Below are positions 27,047 through 36,402 of a DNA stretch of 64,000 nucleotides, one piece after another. The DNA lies in the NCBI RefSeq assembly GCF_002795805.1, contig NZ_CP018799.1, forward strand, positions 861,001 through 925,000. The letters are read 5' to 3'. The position numbers and the translations under genes were made by a program. The notes under the pieces were generated by a model. That model had not been told where the DNA came from and did no database searches. It saw only the letters and a list, made by a program, of their open reading frames with translations. The DNA comes from Mariprofundus aestuarium (GTDB taxonomy: Bacteria > Pseudomonadota > Zetaproteobacteria > Mariprofundales > Mariprofundaceae). Numbering within the stretch: position 1 is the first letter of the stretch; each line of letters opens with the position of its first letter.

Positions 27047-28237
27047 TTAGAATTTGGATGTTAGTGAAATATCCAGTCCGGGTACGGGCCTGTTTCTTTG
27101 TGCGCTCATTAACAGTTGCATGTAGAGAGCGGCATCTACAGCAATAGATTCATTTTCCCAGCCAATGCCTAACGAAGGGGCAACCGGAAATATAGCTTTT
27201 TTGCTGAGGTCAGAGACGTTACCCATCTTTATTTTTAGAGGGGCCAGCAAGCCAAATCGATATTGCAGTGAGTCTCCGATATACTCGAAACCGGCACGGG
27301 CTATCTGCATGTTCATTTTATAATTTCCGTAGTTGCCAAACATCATTTGGTAATCAAATGAAAAAATCATATCGGGGCTGTAGCGCCACTGTGTGCCAAT
27401 CGTCAGATCTCTGGGGAATGATGTTTGCAACACCTTGTTCTGCACGGTTCCATTTTGATAAACGGTCTTGATCGCAACATCCAGTTTTGTGTTTATATCA
27501 TTCAGGTTGAAGGCAAAGGTAAGGTCATCACTGTAGAAATACTTTCCACCCACGTGAAATGCATATGTGGACGCCTTTGTTGTGCTGATCTTATATTGGC
27601 CCGGATTATCTGCAGTTACGCCGCAAAAAAAGGTTTTGCAATCAATTCGGGAAACAGCAACACCAAAGCTCCAGTCTGCATCTTCTTCAGGCATAACTGC
27701 CCAGGTAAGGCGGTAATCTTTGGTTTTTGATTCAATCGTGCCGTTAAAGTCACCGGGTAAATCAGGAAGCGCAAAACGAAGGAATACGCTCTCTAAATCA
27801 TTTGCTGTATATGCCCCTGTAGCTTTCACGTGCAGCCGGGTTATCCAGGATAGTGCAATAGAGGATTTAAGCCCTGCAAACCTTAACCATTCGCCTGTAA
27901 GTGCTACTCCAGCAAAGTTTACGGGTATCATTTTTGCATTGAGTTGTCCTGAAATAGAAGCCTGATTTTCTGTCAGTTCAGCAAGCCCAGCCGGGTTCCA
28001 GTAAACAGAGTATATATCGTTTACTCCAGCGCTTACTGCGCCACTTAATGCCTTAGATTTAGAGCCGACACCAAGTAAAAGGTCACTTCCTTCAACATCA
28101 AAGGTTTGTGCAGCCATTGCAGTGCTGGAAGATAACAGTATTAGAAGAGCCAGAATTAGCTGATATGCCTGTTCCGAGTATTTTAAACATGTTCGGTTAC
28201 GGTAGTGTTTTTTCGATGTTTTGGACAAGCTAAACAT
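27047..28237 (-). CDS. FadL/OMPP1-like outer-membrane beta-barrel protein
   Basis: The 396-residue exported protein has a long signal peptide that probably ends at TAMA (about residue 43). The mature region begins with a glycine-rich stretch (LLLGVGSKSKALSGAVSAGVNDIYSVYWNPAGLAEL). The NPAGLA motif is typical of FadL/OMPP1 and PorV-like barrels. The rest is alternating amphipathic strands, ending LDISLTSKF with the C-terminal Phe typical of outer-membrane barrels. Transport of hydrophobic compounds is the family role, but the substrate is unknown. The start has GGGAG upstream. The last codons are shared with no other gene. Confidence 0.75.
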   Translation of the reverse strand: MFSLSKTSKKHYRNRTCLKYSEQAYQLILALLILLSSSTAMAAQTFDVEGSDLLLGVGSKSKALSGAVSAGVNDIYSVYWNPAGLAELTENQASISGQLNAKMIPVNFAGVALTGEWLRFAGLKSSIALSWITRLHVKATGAYTANDLESVFLRFALPDLPGDFNGTIESKTKDYRLTWAVMPEEDADWSFGVAVSRIDCKTFFCGVTADNPGQYKISTTKASTYAFHVGGKYFYSDDLTFAFNLNDINTKLDVAIKTVYQNGTVQNKVLQTSFPRDLTIGTQWRYSPDMIFSFDYQMMFGNYGNYKMNMQIARAGFEYIGDSLQYRFGLLAPLKIKMGNVSDLSKKAIFPVAPSLGIGWENESIAVDAALYMQLLMSAQRNRPVPGLDISLTSKF

Positions 28238-28350
28238 GTATCTCCCTCATTACGTGAAAGCTGATTGTGTGTGTATGATTGTTGCAGGTCAATGACCATA
28301 GGGACGCTGTAGTTGCATATGAAATTAGGGTCGGGGCGGACTGCTGGCTG

Positions 28351-30018
28351 CTAAAATGGTGCTGGCAGTTCAAACTCCAGTCGTTCACGGCTAACGGGGT
28401 GGGTAAAACACAAGCGCTGAGCGTGCAGCATCAGTCGCTCACCCGCCTGGCCATAGAGCGCATCTCCCACAATCGCCGCATTCAACCCATCCTTGTGCGA
28501 AGCGTGAACACGCAACTGATGCGTGCGTCCTGTTTGTGGATAAAACCAGATGCGGGTTGTTTCACCCTCATGGTTTAAAACCCGCCAACAGGTTTTTGCG
28601 GCTTTTCCGGATTCAAAGCAGACCATCTGCCGTGGCGTATCATAAAGGTCAACGCAGAGTGGCAGGTTTATCTCCCCCTCAAGCTGATCAGGCGAGAGCC
28701 TTCTGGTTAAGATCGCCTCATAACGTTTTTCCACATCACGTTGTATAAACTGCCTCTGCAGAAACTTGTTTGCCTTCAGATTTTTTGCCACAAGCAATAG
28801 GCCCGAAGTAGCCATATCTAGGCGGTGCACAAGTCTTAGTTCCGGGTTTTCCGGGTAGCGTTGCAACAGACGGTTATAAACACAATCCTTAACCTGTTTT
28901 CCCGGCGCTGACAGCAGTCCGGAGGGTTTGTTGACCACTAGCAGGCTTTCATCTTCATAAACAACAGCCGGTTCAGACAGATCAATCTCCTGAGCGTGAT
29001 CGGGTTCTGGCTCAACACCCAGGCCGTCTAACATAAATGGTAATATCGGCCGGCATTTGCCCCGGCATGCAGGGTAGTAGTGTGCATGATGTCTGACCCC
29101 GGTAGAGGGTGAAGCTCCCCACCAGAATTCGCCCAGTGCTAATGGTTGCAGCCGGTGTTTCCTCGCATAGTGAATCAGTTTGGGGCCGGCGCAATCACCG
29201 GCTCCTGCCGGTGGCATGGCATCAAAGAAGTGGGTGATGGGTTGCTGTTCACCTGAGAAACTGTGCAGCTGGTAGGTCGCAAACAGAATTTTATGCAGCT
29301 GACGTGACTTCTCTGCGCGGCGCTCCTTGATCTCTTGAATATGCCGTTCAACCTGATCCAGCTGCTGCAGCAACAGCTGCAGCTTCTCCTGCCACTGGAG
29401 CGAGGCATTTGTAAATTCACGTTTATGATGCTGACTGGCCAGGGCAAGGGTGGCCATCTGCCTTTGTCGCTCGGAATCAGACAAACCAGTCAGTTCTTGC
29501 AGGGCCAGTCGCTGCTGTTTGCGACCTGCCTTTGCATCCCTGTGCTGCTGTTTCAGTTCAGTCAGCGCCAAATCACGTTGCTGCTGCAGCTGTGAGATTT
29601 GCTGCATAAGATCAGACCGCTGTTTAGAGGTTTCCACTCTTTGCAGCTGTGCAGTCAGCTCTGCCAATTGATCATTACCTGCATATAAATAATTCGCGTG
29701 CTCAGCCAGTTCAAAGAGCTGCGGCACAAAGCCCGGCAGCTGCCACTGCCCGCTTATCATGCCGGAAAACGCACTTAAAAAACCGATGCGCCCAGCGGAA
29801 TCCCGCACCACCAGCACGCCAAACATCTTTCCGTGCTGTGAGAAGTCTCGTAGTCCATGCTGGTCGCCGGAGAGCTTTTCCTGAAGCATAAGGCAGGCCT
29901 GTTGAGCCAGAGGGTGTGGTATGTTCGAAAATGGGCTGGGCATCAGCGTGGGGATCTCATCTGCCGTCGGGCAGGTGGGAAAATAGGTAATCAGATCATT
30001 CGCCGCGGTTTGCTGCAT
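28351..30018 (-). CDS. RluA-family pseudouridine synthase with long coiled-coil N-terminus
   Basis: The C-terminal ~210 residues are an RluA-type catalytic domain: VYEDESLLVVNKPSGLLSAPG, catalytic Asp in LVHRLDMATSGLLLVAK, YPQTGRTHQLRVHASH and GDALYGQAGERLMLHA. It isomerises uridine in rRNA or tRNA. The first ~340 residues are unusual for the family. They include a globular part, then a Gln-rich coiled coil (about 120-250), and a segment with CRGKC that may bind metal. Long forms like this occur in gamma-proteobacteria such as Vibrio. The chosen ATG 30018 has GGTGGA upstream; a GTG at 30036 is an alternative. Confidence 0.88.
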   Translation of the reverse strand: MQQTAANDLITYFPTCPTADEIPTLMPSPFSNIPHPLAQQACLMLQEKLSGDQHGLRDFSQHGKMFGVLVVRDSAGRIGFLSAFSGMISGQWQLPGFVPQLFELAEHANYLYAGNDQLAELTAQLQRVETSKQRSDLMQQISQLQQQRDLALTELKQQHRDAKAGRKQQRLALQELTGLSDSERQRQMATLALASQHHKREFTNASLQWQEKLQLLLQQLDQVERHIQEIKERRAEKSRQLHKILFATYQLHSFSGEQQPITHFFDAMPPAGAGDCAGPKLIHYARKHRLQPLALGEFWWGASPSTGVRHHAHYYPACRGKCRPILPFMLDGLGVEPEPDHAQEIDLSEPAVVYEDESLLVVNKPSGLLSAPGKQVKDCVYNRLLQRYPENPELRLVHRLDMATSGLLLVAKNLKANKFLQRQFIQRDVEKRYEAILTRRLSPDQLEGEINLPLCVDLYDTPRQMVCFESGKAAKTCWRVLNHEGETTRIWFYPQTGRTHQLRVHASHKDGLNAAIVGDALYGQAGERLMLHAQRLCFTHPVSRERLEFELPAPF

Positions 30019-30220
30019 GCTATCCACCAAACCCACTCTCTTTTAAGACCATCACTTGCAGAACTTCCACCCTTTAAAAATTTCACCGAAATCTATTCAC
30101 TGGCAGCTGGGGGAGAGAATAAACCGGCGGGGCAGTATACTGATTAAGAGACTCCAGGTAAGTCACCACAGAAAATAATAATTCATATACTGCTCCTGAC
30201 TTTTATGGAACAGTTGATAT

Positions 30221-30541
30221 ATGGAAGAAGATGGAGATAAGAAAGTCTATCACACGCCACACCTGAAGCAGGTGATTGTCTGCATCAATCATCGCGTCAG
30301 CCCCAGCCAGCCCTCCTGCGGCGGTAGAGGTGGCGGTGAGGTTCTGGCGGAGAGGATTGAACAGGAGATCGCAGCCAAGGGGTGGGATATCGGGGTGAAA
30401 CGATTTCACTGCCTGGGGCGCTGTCATCAGGGACCAGTCCTGAAGCTGGCGCCTGGTGGGCAATTTATCTGTGAGGTCGTACCAGAGAAGTTGGAAGAGG
30501 CATTGCTGGAGATCGAGCGATTCTCAACGCCAGTAGAGTGA
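30221..30541 (+). CDS. Thioredoxin-like [2Fe-2S] ferredoxin-domain protein
   Basis: The 106-residue protein has the four-cysteine layout of thioredoxin-like [2Fe-2S] ferredoxins: VIVCINHR, then SQPSCGGRGG, and CLGRCHQGP. This fold occurs in NuoE/HoxE-type subunits and in stand-alone ferredoxins. It probably shuttles single electrons in the cytoplasm; the partner is unknown. It is divergent from the RluA-type gene and convergent with the next membrane-protein gene. Confidence 0.88.
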   Translation: MEEDGDKKVYHTPHLKQVIVCINHRVSPSQPSCGGRGGGEVLAERIEQEIAAKGWDIGVKRFHCLGRCHQGPVLKLAPGGQFICEVVPEKLEEALLEIERFSTPVE

Positions 30542-30553
30542 ACGGCATAGCGA

Positions 30554-31333
30554 CTACCAGGTTGGCTTTCTGGTAGAAACGGTCCCTTCACTACAGAGCA
30601 CCCTCCTTAATTTGCACAGTTCGCACCGTTCAATAAAGAATTCGTGATGTTCAGGGTAAACGGCGCCGGGATAATCGTCCAGATGTTTTATCGGGCACCA
30701 CTGTGATTCAATCTGCTCCAGTGAGTTGGCATGACGCAATGAACAGTTGTATTCAAAGCGCAGAAGCTGACGTCCCAGCTTGCCAAAAACTGTAAATTCA
30801 CCTGCGAATCCACTCGCCTTCATCTTGTCTGTTGCCTGCTGCATGGACATGCGGTGCAGTCCGAGCAGCGGCGCCATGACATAATCAAACGAAAGAATGA
30901 CCAGGGACTGGGCCAGAACCGACAGGCCAGAGGTGATAAAGTATGCAAATATCAACAGGACCCTGAGAATATTATTGGCAGGGAGCCTTGCCTCAGTTGA
31001 GATGCGCGTGAGCAGTACAGAGGTGGCAACACTCAGGCCGTTGGCATAGCCGCAATAAGCGCAATGAAATTTGGCCGTGTATGAAAGGCCTGGAAGAAGG
31101 TGGCGATCAATGACAATGTAGTGCTTCAACTCAATCCGCTCCACCGACAACAGCGGGCAGATAAGCAGGTTGTATAGCAGCTTGATGCAGACGATATGGA
31201 AAAAGATGTATACGGGAATCATGATGTACATGGCAAGTGCGGGGGGGATTATTCTCAGCAGGCCGATGCGTTGCAGGTGGCTGGTGAATATAGGGTTCCT
31301 CTTTATGAACCACGCTTTAATATTGTTTATCAT
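30554..31333 (-). CDS. Membrane protein with paired cysteine motifs, unknown function
   Basis: A 259-residue protein. Two membrane segments are clear: about 28-58 (IIPPALAMYIMIPVYIFFHIV and following) and about 122-150 (NILRVLLIFAYFITSGLSVLAQ). Between them is a conserved-looking soluble stretch DRHLLPGLSYTAKFHCAYCGYANG. The C-terminal region has FEYNCSLRHAN, SQWCPIKHLDD, ERCELCKLRRVLC. The CxxC pairs suggest metal or disulfide chemistry. I do not recognise a named family with confidence. GGAG precedes the start with a 5-nt gap. It is monocistronic. Confidence 0.7.
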   Translation of the reverse strand: MINNIKAWFIKRNPIFTSHLQRIGLLRIIPPALAMYIMIPVYIFFHIVCIKLLYNLLICPLLSVERIELKHYIVIDRHLLPGLSYTAKFHCAYCGYANGLSVATSVLLTRISTEARLPANNILRVLLIFAYFITSGLSVLAQSLVILSFDYVMAPLLGLHRMSMQQATDKMKASGFAGEFTVFGKLGRQLLRFEYNCSLRHANSLEQIESQWCPIKHLDDYPGAVYPEHHEFFIERCELCKLRRVLCSEGTVSTRKPTW

Positions 31334-31522
31334 CTATTCTCCGAAGCAACATACTTCATATACTGTCTCGCGCCCTATTGTAATACCCTGTTTGAGGGGG
31401 GAGTAGAACATCAGGCGCCAACGCATGCAATTAAATCGCAAAAGCTTTCAAAGCAACAGAGGCTTGTTCAGCCTGTCTCGAGCTTTTATGGTCGTTGCAT
31501 TAGCAGGTAGCGCAGTTGAAAG

Positions 31523-34117
31523 TTAGATTTTTACGTTTCTTAACAGCTTGCCGACATGGTGCCTGAACTCAACGATATTCAGAGGTTTAGGGGTTACCAT
31601 GCTGTTCTTCAGCTCAACCTCTTTTGAGAGTAACGATTTGTCGTATCCGGTCATGAATATCACTGGAATATCCGGGTGGCTTTTGCGGATATATCCAACC
31701 ATCTCCGGGCCGCTTAGTTTCGGCATTACAACGTCGGTAAGGATCAGGTCGATGCTGGCGCTCTGCTGCTTAAACAGCTCTAACCCCTCTCTTCCATTAG
31801 GCGCACTAAAAGAGCGGTAACCCATGCTTTCAACAATCTCGCAGCAGGTTTCGCAAAGCGTGGGCTCATCATCGACAATCAGGATGCCTTGACCCTGTCC
31901 GTGGTGCTCTTCAATCGCCCCATTGACTGTTTCTATGATGGGGGCCTCAATCAGTGGGAAATAGAGGTGGAACTCACTACCGCGATCCAACTGGCTGGTG
32001 ACGTCGATGATGGCATTATGCGTCTGCATCGCACCATAGATCATGGCGAGGCCGAGGCCGCTTCCTTTACCAACCTCTTTGGTGGTGTAAAAGGGCTCAA
32101 AAATGAGCTCGACCTGCTCTTCTGAGATCCCATGACCATTATCGCGAACGGTGACCTGGGCGTAGTTGTCAATGTCAGCGTGGTGCGGATGAAAGCGACG
32201 GAAGCTATCATTCGACTCGAAGGGCTGGATGGCGATATGAATGTGGGGGTTGTTGCTGTCAGCGACCGCATCTTTAGCATTACTGAGTAGATTCATGAGA
32301 ATCTGGTCCAACTGGGTGCTGTCCCCCCAGATCGGTAGCAGCTCATTGCTGAAGTCGGCTGTCAGTTCAATGTTCTCCGGAATGCCAGCTTGTATAAGCT
32401 TCAGCGCATTCTGCATGTGATTACATAGCTCGATCTCATGCATCTGAACAGGACCCTTGCGGGCATAGGTAAGCAATTGGGAGATCAGGCCGGCGGCTTT
32501 GAAGCTGAGTTTTTCGACATTTTCGATGTTTTTGATCGCATCAGGTGAATTATTGCTCTTGATCTTGGCCAGATAGAGGTTGCCGGTCATGCCAGCGAGC
32601 AGGTTGTTAAAATCGTGGGCAATGCCGCCGACCAGTGTGCCGAGTGATTCCATCTTCTGCGACTGGCGCAGTTGATCCTCAAGCAGGTTCTGTTTGCTCA
32701 TGTTCTGCTGTATAGCCACGAAATGGGTGATTTTACCATCGGAGACGATCGGGGCAATGCTCATCAGGACCGGATAATGGCTGCCGTCTTTCCTGCGATT
32801 GGTGAGTGCACCTTCCCAAGGGTCGCCGCTGAGGATCGTTTTCCATAATTCCTGGTAAAATGACTCCGATTGCATGCCGCTGTTAACAATATCCTTCGGC
32901 ATGCTTCCGACTGCTTCATCGATGCTGTAGCCGGTGGCTTCACTGAATGCGGGATTCACATACTCTAGGATACCGTCGCGGTTGCAAATCAAAATCGCTT
33001 CACCTGCCTGATCTATCGCTTGTGAAAGCTTTTGCAGTGATGCTTCGCGACTGGAGATCTCCCTGATCATGGAGTTGAAGTCCGTGGTGAGTGAATTGAT
33101 CTCTTCATACGGAGATGGCATGGCCTGTTGCGAGTAGTCGCCTTCGGTTGCCTTTTTCACCACCTTCGCAAGATCGGAGATTGGCGAAAGCAGATGCCTA
33201 GTAAAGAGCAGGCTGATGAGGCCAAAGAGGATATGCAGTAGAAAAACTATAATGGTCAGGGTTTTCAGGGCTGAGAGAATCGGCGCCATAATAGCGTTGG
33301 AGGGAATCTCGGAGATGATGCCCCATTTCAAGCCATCTACCAGGGTCGCAATGCCAAACACATCTTTCTCTTCAAACCCCCGATAGATATCGGGGCGTTT
33401 CCAGCCACTACCAGAAAGCAGGCTACGTACGATCTCTTTATTCGATAAAAGGTCGCCTGTCAGGTGGTGCGTTTCGGGGCCATGGATGAGTAGGCTGCCC
33501 CGGCTGTCTACAAGGTAAATCTTCGAATCATGTTCGGGAAGTGCACCTCTTGTCACATTCCAGAACTCGGCAATATTCACTGTTCCAAGAAGCACGCCAA
33601 CAGGTTTACTCTGTTTCATGATGGGGACTGAAATAAGAAATTCGTAATGGTTGTCTGAAAGTTTAACAGGTGCCCCAAGAAAGCTTCGACCATGCATTGG
33701 CACAGCAAACTCAGCCATATCATTACGTATACTTGAGAAGGTGTGGTCACCTTGTTTTGAACCAGTAATGAAGCGGGCATGACTGTCATAAATAGCGATG
33801 CTGTTAAGCATCGGCTCACGCCCGGAGGCCCTCTCAATTATTCCGTTGAGTTGCTCAAGGTTCTGTTGTTCGGACCAGACGATTCCTATCGGGTCGGCAT
33901 TGGTGATCAGGACTGACACCAGACGATTCGTTTCCAAGGCAAGGCGGGTCTCTATTTCATTATGAAACACCTCTTCACTGAGCATCGCCCGCTCAAGTAG
34001 CAACGCGTGGGCCTGCTGGCCGAGCCATGGCGAAAGTGCAATCGCAGGCAGCACGGAGGCCACCATGATCAGGCCATACCATGCGATCCGTAGCGGATAT
34101 TTTTTACGTTGCGACAA
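31523..34117 (-). CDS. Hybrid sensor histidine kinase (sensor-HAMP-PAS-HisKA-HATPase-REC)
   Basis: The 864-residue kinase has a membrane segment at about 12-32, a periplasmic dCache-like sensor (about 40-285) and a second membrane segment at about 286-310. These are followed by HAMP, a PAS domain ([23 protein letters not shown]) and an H-box with His near 500 ([17 protein letters not shown]). The ATPase domain has [20 protein letters not shown] and [13 protein letters not shown]. The C-terminal receiver has its phospho-Asp near 795 ([13 protein letters not shown]). No separate response regulator is adjacent. The start is TTG 34117 after GGAG. It lies 11 bp after a solute-binding lipoprotein gene, which is probably its ligand-sensing partner. 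Confidence 0.93.
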   Translation of the reverse strand: MSQRKKYPLRIAWYGLIMVASVLPAIALSPWLGQQAHALLLERAMLSEEVFHNEIETRLALETNRLVSVLITNADPIGIVWSEQQNLEQLNGIIERASGREPMLNSIAIYDSHARFITGSKQGDHTFSSIRNDMAEFAVPMHGRSFLGAPVKLSDNHYEFLISVPIMKQSKPVGVLLGTVNIAEFWNVTRGALPEHDSKIYLVDSRGSLLIHGPETHHLTGDLLSNKEIVRSLLSGSGWKRPDIYRGFEEKDVFGIATLVDGLKWGIISEIPSNAIMAPILSALKTLTIIVFLLHILFGLISLLFTRHLLSPISDLAKVVKKATEGDYSQQAMPSPYEEINSLTTDFNSMIREISSREASLQKLSQAIDQAGEAILICNRDGILEYVNPAFSEATGYSIDEAVGSMPKDIVNSGMQSESFYQELWKTILSGDPWEGALTNRRKDGSHYPVLMSIAPIVSDGKITHFVAIQQNMSKQNLLEDQLRQSQKMESLGTLVGGIAHDFNNLLAGMTGNLYLAKIKSNNSPDAIKNIENVEKLSFKAAGLISQLLTYARKGPVQMHEIELCNHMQNALKLIQAGIPENIELTADFSNELLPIWGDSTQLDQILMNLLSNAKDAVADSNNPHIHIAIQPFESNDSFRRFHPHHADIDNYAQVTVRDNGHGISEEQVELIFEPFYTTKEVGKGSGLGLAMIYGAMQTHNAIIDVTSQLDRGSEFHLYFPLIEAPIIETVNGAIEEHHGQGQGILIVDDEPTLCETCCEIVESMGYRSFSAPNGREGLELFKQQSASIDLILTDVVMPKLSGPEMVGYIRKSHPDIPVIFMTGYDKSLLSKEVELKNSMVTPKPLNIVEFRHHVGKLLRNVKI

Positions 34118-34128
34118 TCAATCTCCGC

Positions 34129-35127
34129 TTACTGTTTTTCGGATGCTTTCAGGATAAACCGTTGATCGGTGTACTCAGCAAGATTATCGGGGATATCTTT
34201 CCATAACCCCATCTCCACCATGACATCGGCCATTGCGCGTACGCGTTCATCGCTGGGAATCATATCGGAATAATCGATCCAGTCCGGGGGATCGGTGAGC
34301 ACCTGTTCAAATACTGCTGCACTGGATCCGGTATAATCCTCGCCCATCACAGCCGCCTGATGTGGATTACCCTCGATATAAAGACCTCCCTTCTTAAGTG
34401 CAGAGATCAGTTCCTGAGCCTGATTCGGGTGCTGCTCGATAAAAGCGTTTGAGGCGAGGAAAACGTGATCGAGATGATCCTTCCAGATTTTCGGTGAGAT
34501 CGAAGCCATCCAGCCGACACCAAGTGCTATTGATTTGTTGCCCTCAGGTTCACCAACCACAAAACCATCGATCTCGCCACGTTGCAGCGAGTTGATCATG
34601 TCACGCGGTGGCATACCGACCACCTTCACATCGCTGTAGGGAACAGCATGCTGCTTCAGAGCCAGGTAGAGCAGCACATGATGCTGTGAATAGATATGCG
34701 GTACGGCTATTACCGTGTTTTTACCTTTCAGTTCTGCAATGCTCTTGTGTTTGGTGGAGAGGACAAAGCCGTTGCCGTTGCGGTCTGCCATCAACACGAT
34801 CTTGGCAGGGACACCATCACGAATCATCTTCATCGCCAGTGGCGAGAGAATAAAGGTGCCAGCCATCTTGCCTGTTTTCATGTCGTTGACCACGTCGTCC
34901 CAGACATGGTTCTGTACTGTTTTAAGGCGGAAGCTACTCAGGTCGTTCTGATACATATTCTCTACAACCGCCAGTGATAGGTGACCACCGCAGATCAGTC
35001 GTCCGATCTTAACCTCTGGTTTGACCTCAGCTGCTTTGTCGGCATTGCTGCAACCAGCGAGAAGAGCGAGCATGAGTGCCAATATCGTCGTGAAGCTTTG
35101 AAGCCTGCTTCCAAGTGGAATCTTCAT
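34129..35127 (-). CDS. NrtA/SsuA/THI5-like solute-binding lipoprotein
   Basis: The 332-residue periplasmic binding protein has a signal with lipobox LLAGC. The mature part resembles the nitrate/sulfonate/thiamine-precursor binding superfamily: KIGRLICGGHLSLAVVENMY, then GTFILSPLAMKMIRDGVPAKIV, SLQRGEIDGFVVGEPEGNKS. No ABC permease or ATPase gene is nearby. Instead a hybrid histidine kinase follows 11 bp downstream. This suggests ligand sensing rather than import, though a distant transporter cannot be excluded. ATG 35127 has GGGGG six bases upstream; a frame from 35169 is longer but lacks this. GCAATT repeats lie upstream. Confidence 0.88.
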   Translation of the reverse strand: MKIPLGSRLQSFTTILALMLALLAGCSNADKAAEVKPEVKIGRLICGGHLSLAVVENMYQNDLSSFRLKTVQNHVWDDVVNDMKTGKMAGTFILSPLAMKMIRDGVPAKIVLMADRNGNGFVLSTKHKSIAELKGKNTVIAVPHIYSQHHVLLYLALKQHAVPYSDVKVVGMPPRDMINSLQRGEIDGFVVGEPEGNKSIALGVGWMASISPKIWKDHLDHVFLASNAFIEQHPNQAQELISALKKGGLYIEGNPHQAAVMGEDYTGSSAAVFEQVLTDPPDWIDYSDMIPSDERVRAMADVMVEMGLWKDIPDNLAEYTDQRFILKASEKQ

Positions 35128-35143
35128 GATGTGCCCCCTTATC

Positions 35144-35213
35144 GCAATTGACAGCAATTGTGATATCAATATCCATATGTCGAAGGTTTTTTTAGCAATT
35201 TTCCAGAATTGCT
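35144..35213. repeat. GCAATT repeat cluster upstream of the binding-protein/kinase operon
   Basis: GCAATTG occurs at 35144-35150 and 35154-35160, exactly 10 bp (one helical turn) apart. An inverted pair AGCAATT/AATTGCT lies at 35194-35200 and 35207-35213 with a 6-nt gap. All are within about 85 bp upstream of the lipoprotein start, so an operator for a dimeric regulator is possible. No regulator is assigned. Confidence 0.4.
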
Positions 35214-35378
35214 ATTCAATGTTTCAAAGCGAAAGCGATATGCTCTTTGCTTGGAGAACCAACACATTCTGCCTCTATATGTTTTATTTTCAAATAGCCT
35301 AAGCTTCGCAGTATCCCGCATGACGCTGGGCAAGGCTATTGGGCCGGGTTTAGAGCGTTGGGATGAGGTGTTGAAATA

Positions 35379-35594
35379 ATGAAAGAAGTTACAATTTCAA
35401 AAGAGCCGATTGAACTGAATAAGCTTTTGAAGTTTGAAGCTCTGGTTGCCAGTGGTGGCGAGGCAAATCAGGTGATCGTTGAAGGGTTGGTTCGGGTCAA
35501 TGGAGAGGTCGAGACCCGGAAAAGAAAAAAGATTGTTTCAGGCGATATCGTAGAGTTCAATGACGAGAAAATCTGCATTCAGCTGAGTGAGTAG
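35379..35594 (+). CDS. S4-domain RNA-binding protein (YbcJ-like)
   Basis: The 71-residue protein consists of a single S4 RNA-binding fold: IELNKLLKFEALVASGGEANQ, VIVEGLVRVNGEVETRKRKK and IVSGDIVEFNDEKI. It matches the YbcJ-type stand-alone S4 proteins, which are thought to bind structured RNA. GAGG precedes the start by 10 nt. It is the first of three short plus-strand genes and is probably co-transcribed with the next two. Confidence 0.9.
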   Translation: MKEVTISKEPIELNKLLKFEALVASGGEANQVIVEGLVRVNGEVETRKRKKIVSGDIVEFNDEKICIQLSE

Positions 35595-35631
35595 GGCGTG
35601 TTTCTCACCGTTGGTTTATATGGAGTGTTAA

Positions 35632-35907
35632 GTGATTAAGTATCAGGCTGAATTTGAAGGTTATATCAGGGATATCGGGGTTGGCCCCGCCGATAAGGTG
35701 GCAGCCTCTGTGAAATCCTCTGTTGCATCATTGAATAGCGTTTCAAAGCATCTGGGGATCAATATTGATACCAAAACCCTTGGCTCGAATAGTGATATAG
35801 ATGAACTCGCTGAACGGCTAAGCAAGATGGGAAGAATATCGACGAAGAACATCAAGCATTACCGCTCAGCTATGCTGCAATATGTGAATATGGTGAATGG
35901 TAAATGA
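35632..35907 (+). CDS. Hypothetical 91-residue protein
   Basis: It starts with GTG at 35632, with GGAG about 8 nt upstream. The product is mixed helical (DKVAASVKSSVASLNSVSKHLG; DIDELAERLSKMGRISTKNI; HYRSAMLQYVNMVNG) with no signal peptide, membrane segment or recognised domain. It lies 37 bp after the S4 gene, and the next coding frame follows at once. The codon pattern looks like a real gene. I cannot assign a function. Confidence 0.6.
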   Translation: MIKYQAEFEGYIRDIGVGPADKVAASVKSSVASLNSVSKHLGINIDTKTLGSNSDIDELAERLSKMGRISTKNIKHYRSAMLQYVNMVNGK

Positions 35908-35923
35908 CGAGGTTGCCGAAATA

Positions 35924-36373
35924 ATGAAGTGGCTGTTGATTATCGTTGGGGTGTTACTGGTTGCCGGGCTGGTTGCTTTTATTGCGATGGCGATTCAGTC
36001 ACACAAAAGCCCCGAAAGCTTGGGTCTGCAAAATGGCCTGCTGCGCTCCTGTCCTGCTTCACCTAACTGTGTCTGTAGTGAAGAGCATAGTCAGGGTAGT
36101 GAAGAGCATGCCATTGGGCCAATCAAGGCAAATGATGGGGGTTGGAAGAGGTTAACAACCATTATCACGGAGCAGGGGGGGGAGATTCAGAAAAATGATG
36201 GCAGCTACCTGCATGCAACGTTCACCACTCCCGTGTTTCGTTATGTTGACGATGTTGAGTTGCGCCTGGATGAGGGGAGCGGCCTGATTCATATTCGCTC
36301 TGCTTCAAGGGTGGGCCGATCCGACTTTAGCGTTAACCGTAACCGGATCGAGCGCCTCAAGAAGGCTTTGTAA
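35924..36373 (+). CDS. DUF1499 membrane-anchored protein
   Basis: The 149-residue protein has an N-terminal membrane segment (MKWLLIIVGVLLVAGLVAFI) and a DUF1499 domain: LLRSCPASPNCVCSEE, then GGWKRLTTIITEQGGEI and VDDVELRLDEGSGLIHIRSASRVGRSDFSVNRNRIE. DUF1499 proteins are envelope proteins of unknown activity. ATG 35924 gives the natural membrane start; an ATG at 35897 would overlap the previous gene by 11 bp and add nine polar residues. It converges on the GH5-like gene. Confidence 0.85.
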   Translation: MKWLLIIVGVLLVAGLVAFIAMAIQSHKSPESLGLQNGLLRSCPASPNCVCSEEHSQGSEEHAIGPIKANDGGWKRLTTIITEQGGEIQKNDGSYLHATFTTPVFRYVDDVELRLDEGSGLIHIRSASRVGRSDFSVNRNRIERLKKAL

Positions 36374-36402
36374 AACCGGCAGCTCTGCTGCTGCAAGCAG
36401 AC

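Noticed and set aside
35128-35378. TPP riboswitch upstream of the THI5-like lipoprotein
   Set aside because: I looked for the conserved CTGAGA and ACCTGATCTGGATAATGCC blocks and found neither; the gap holds GCAATT repeats instead.
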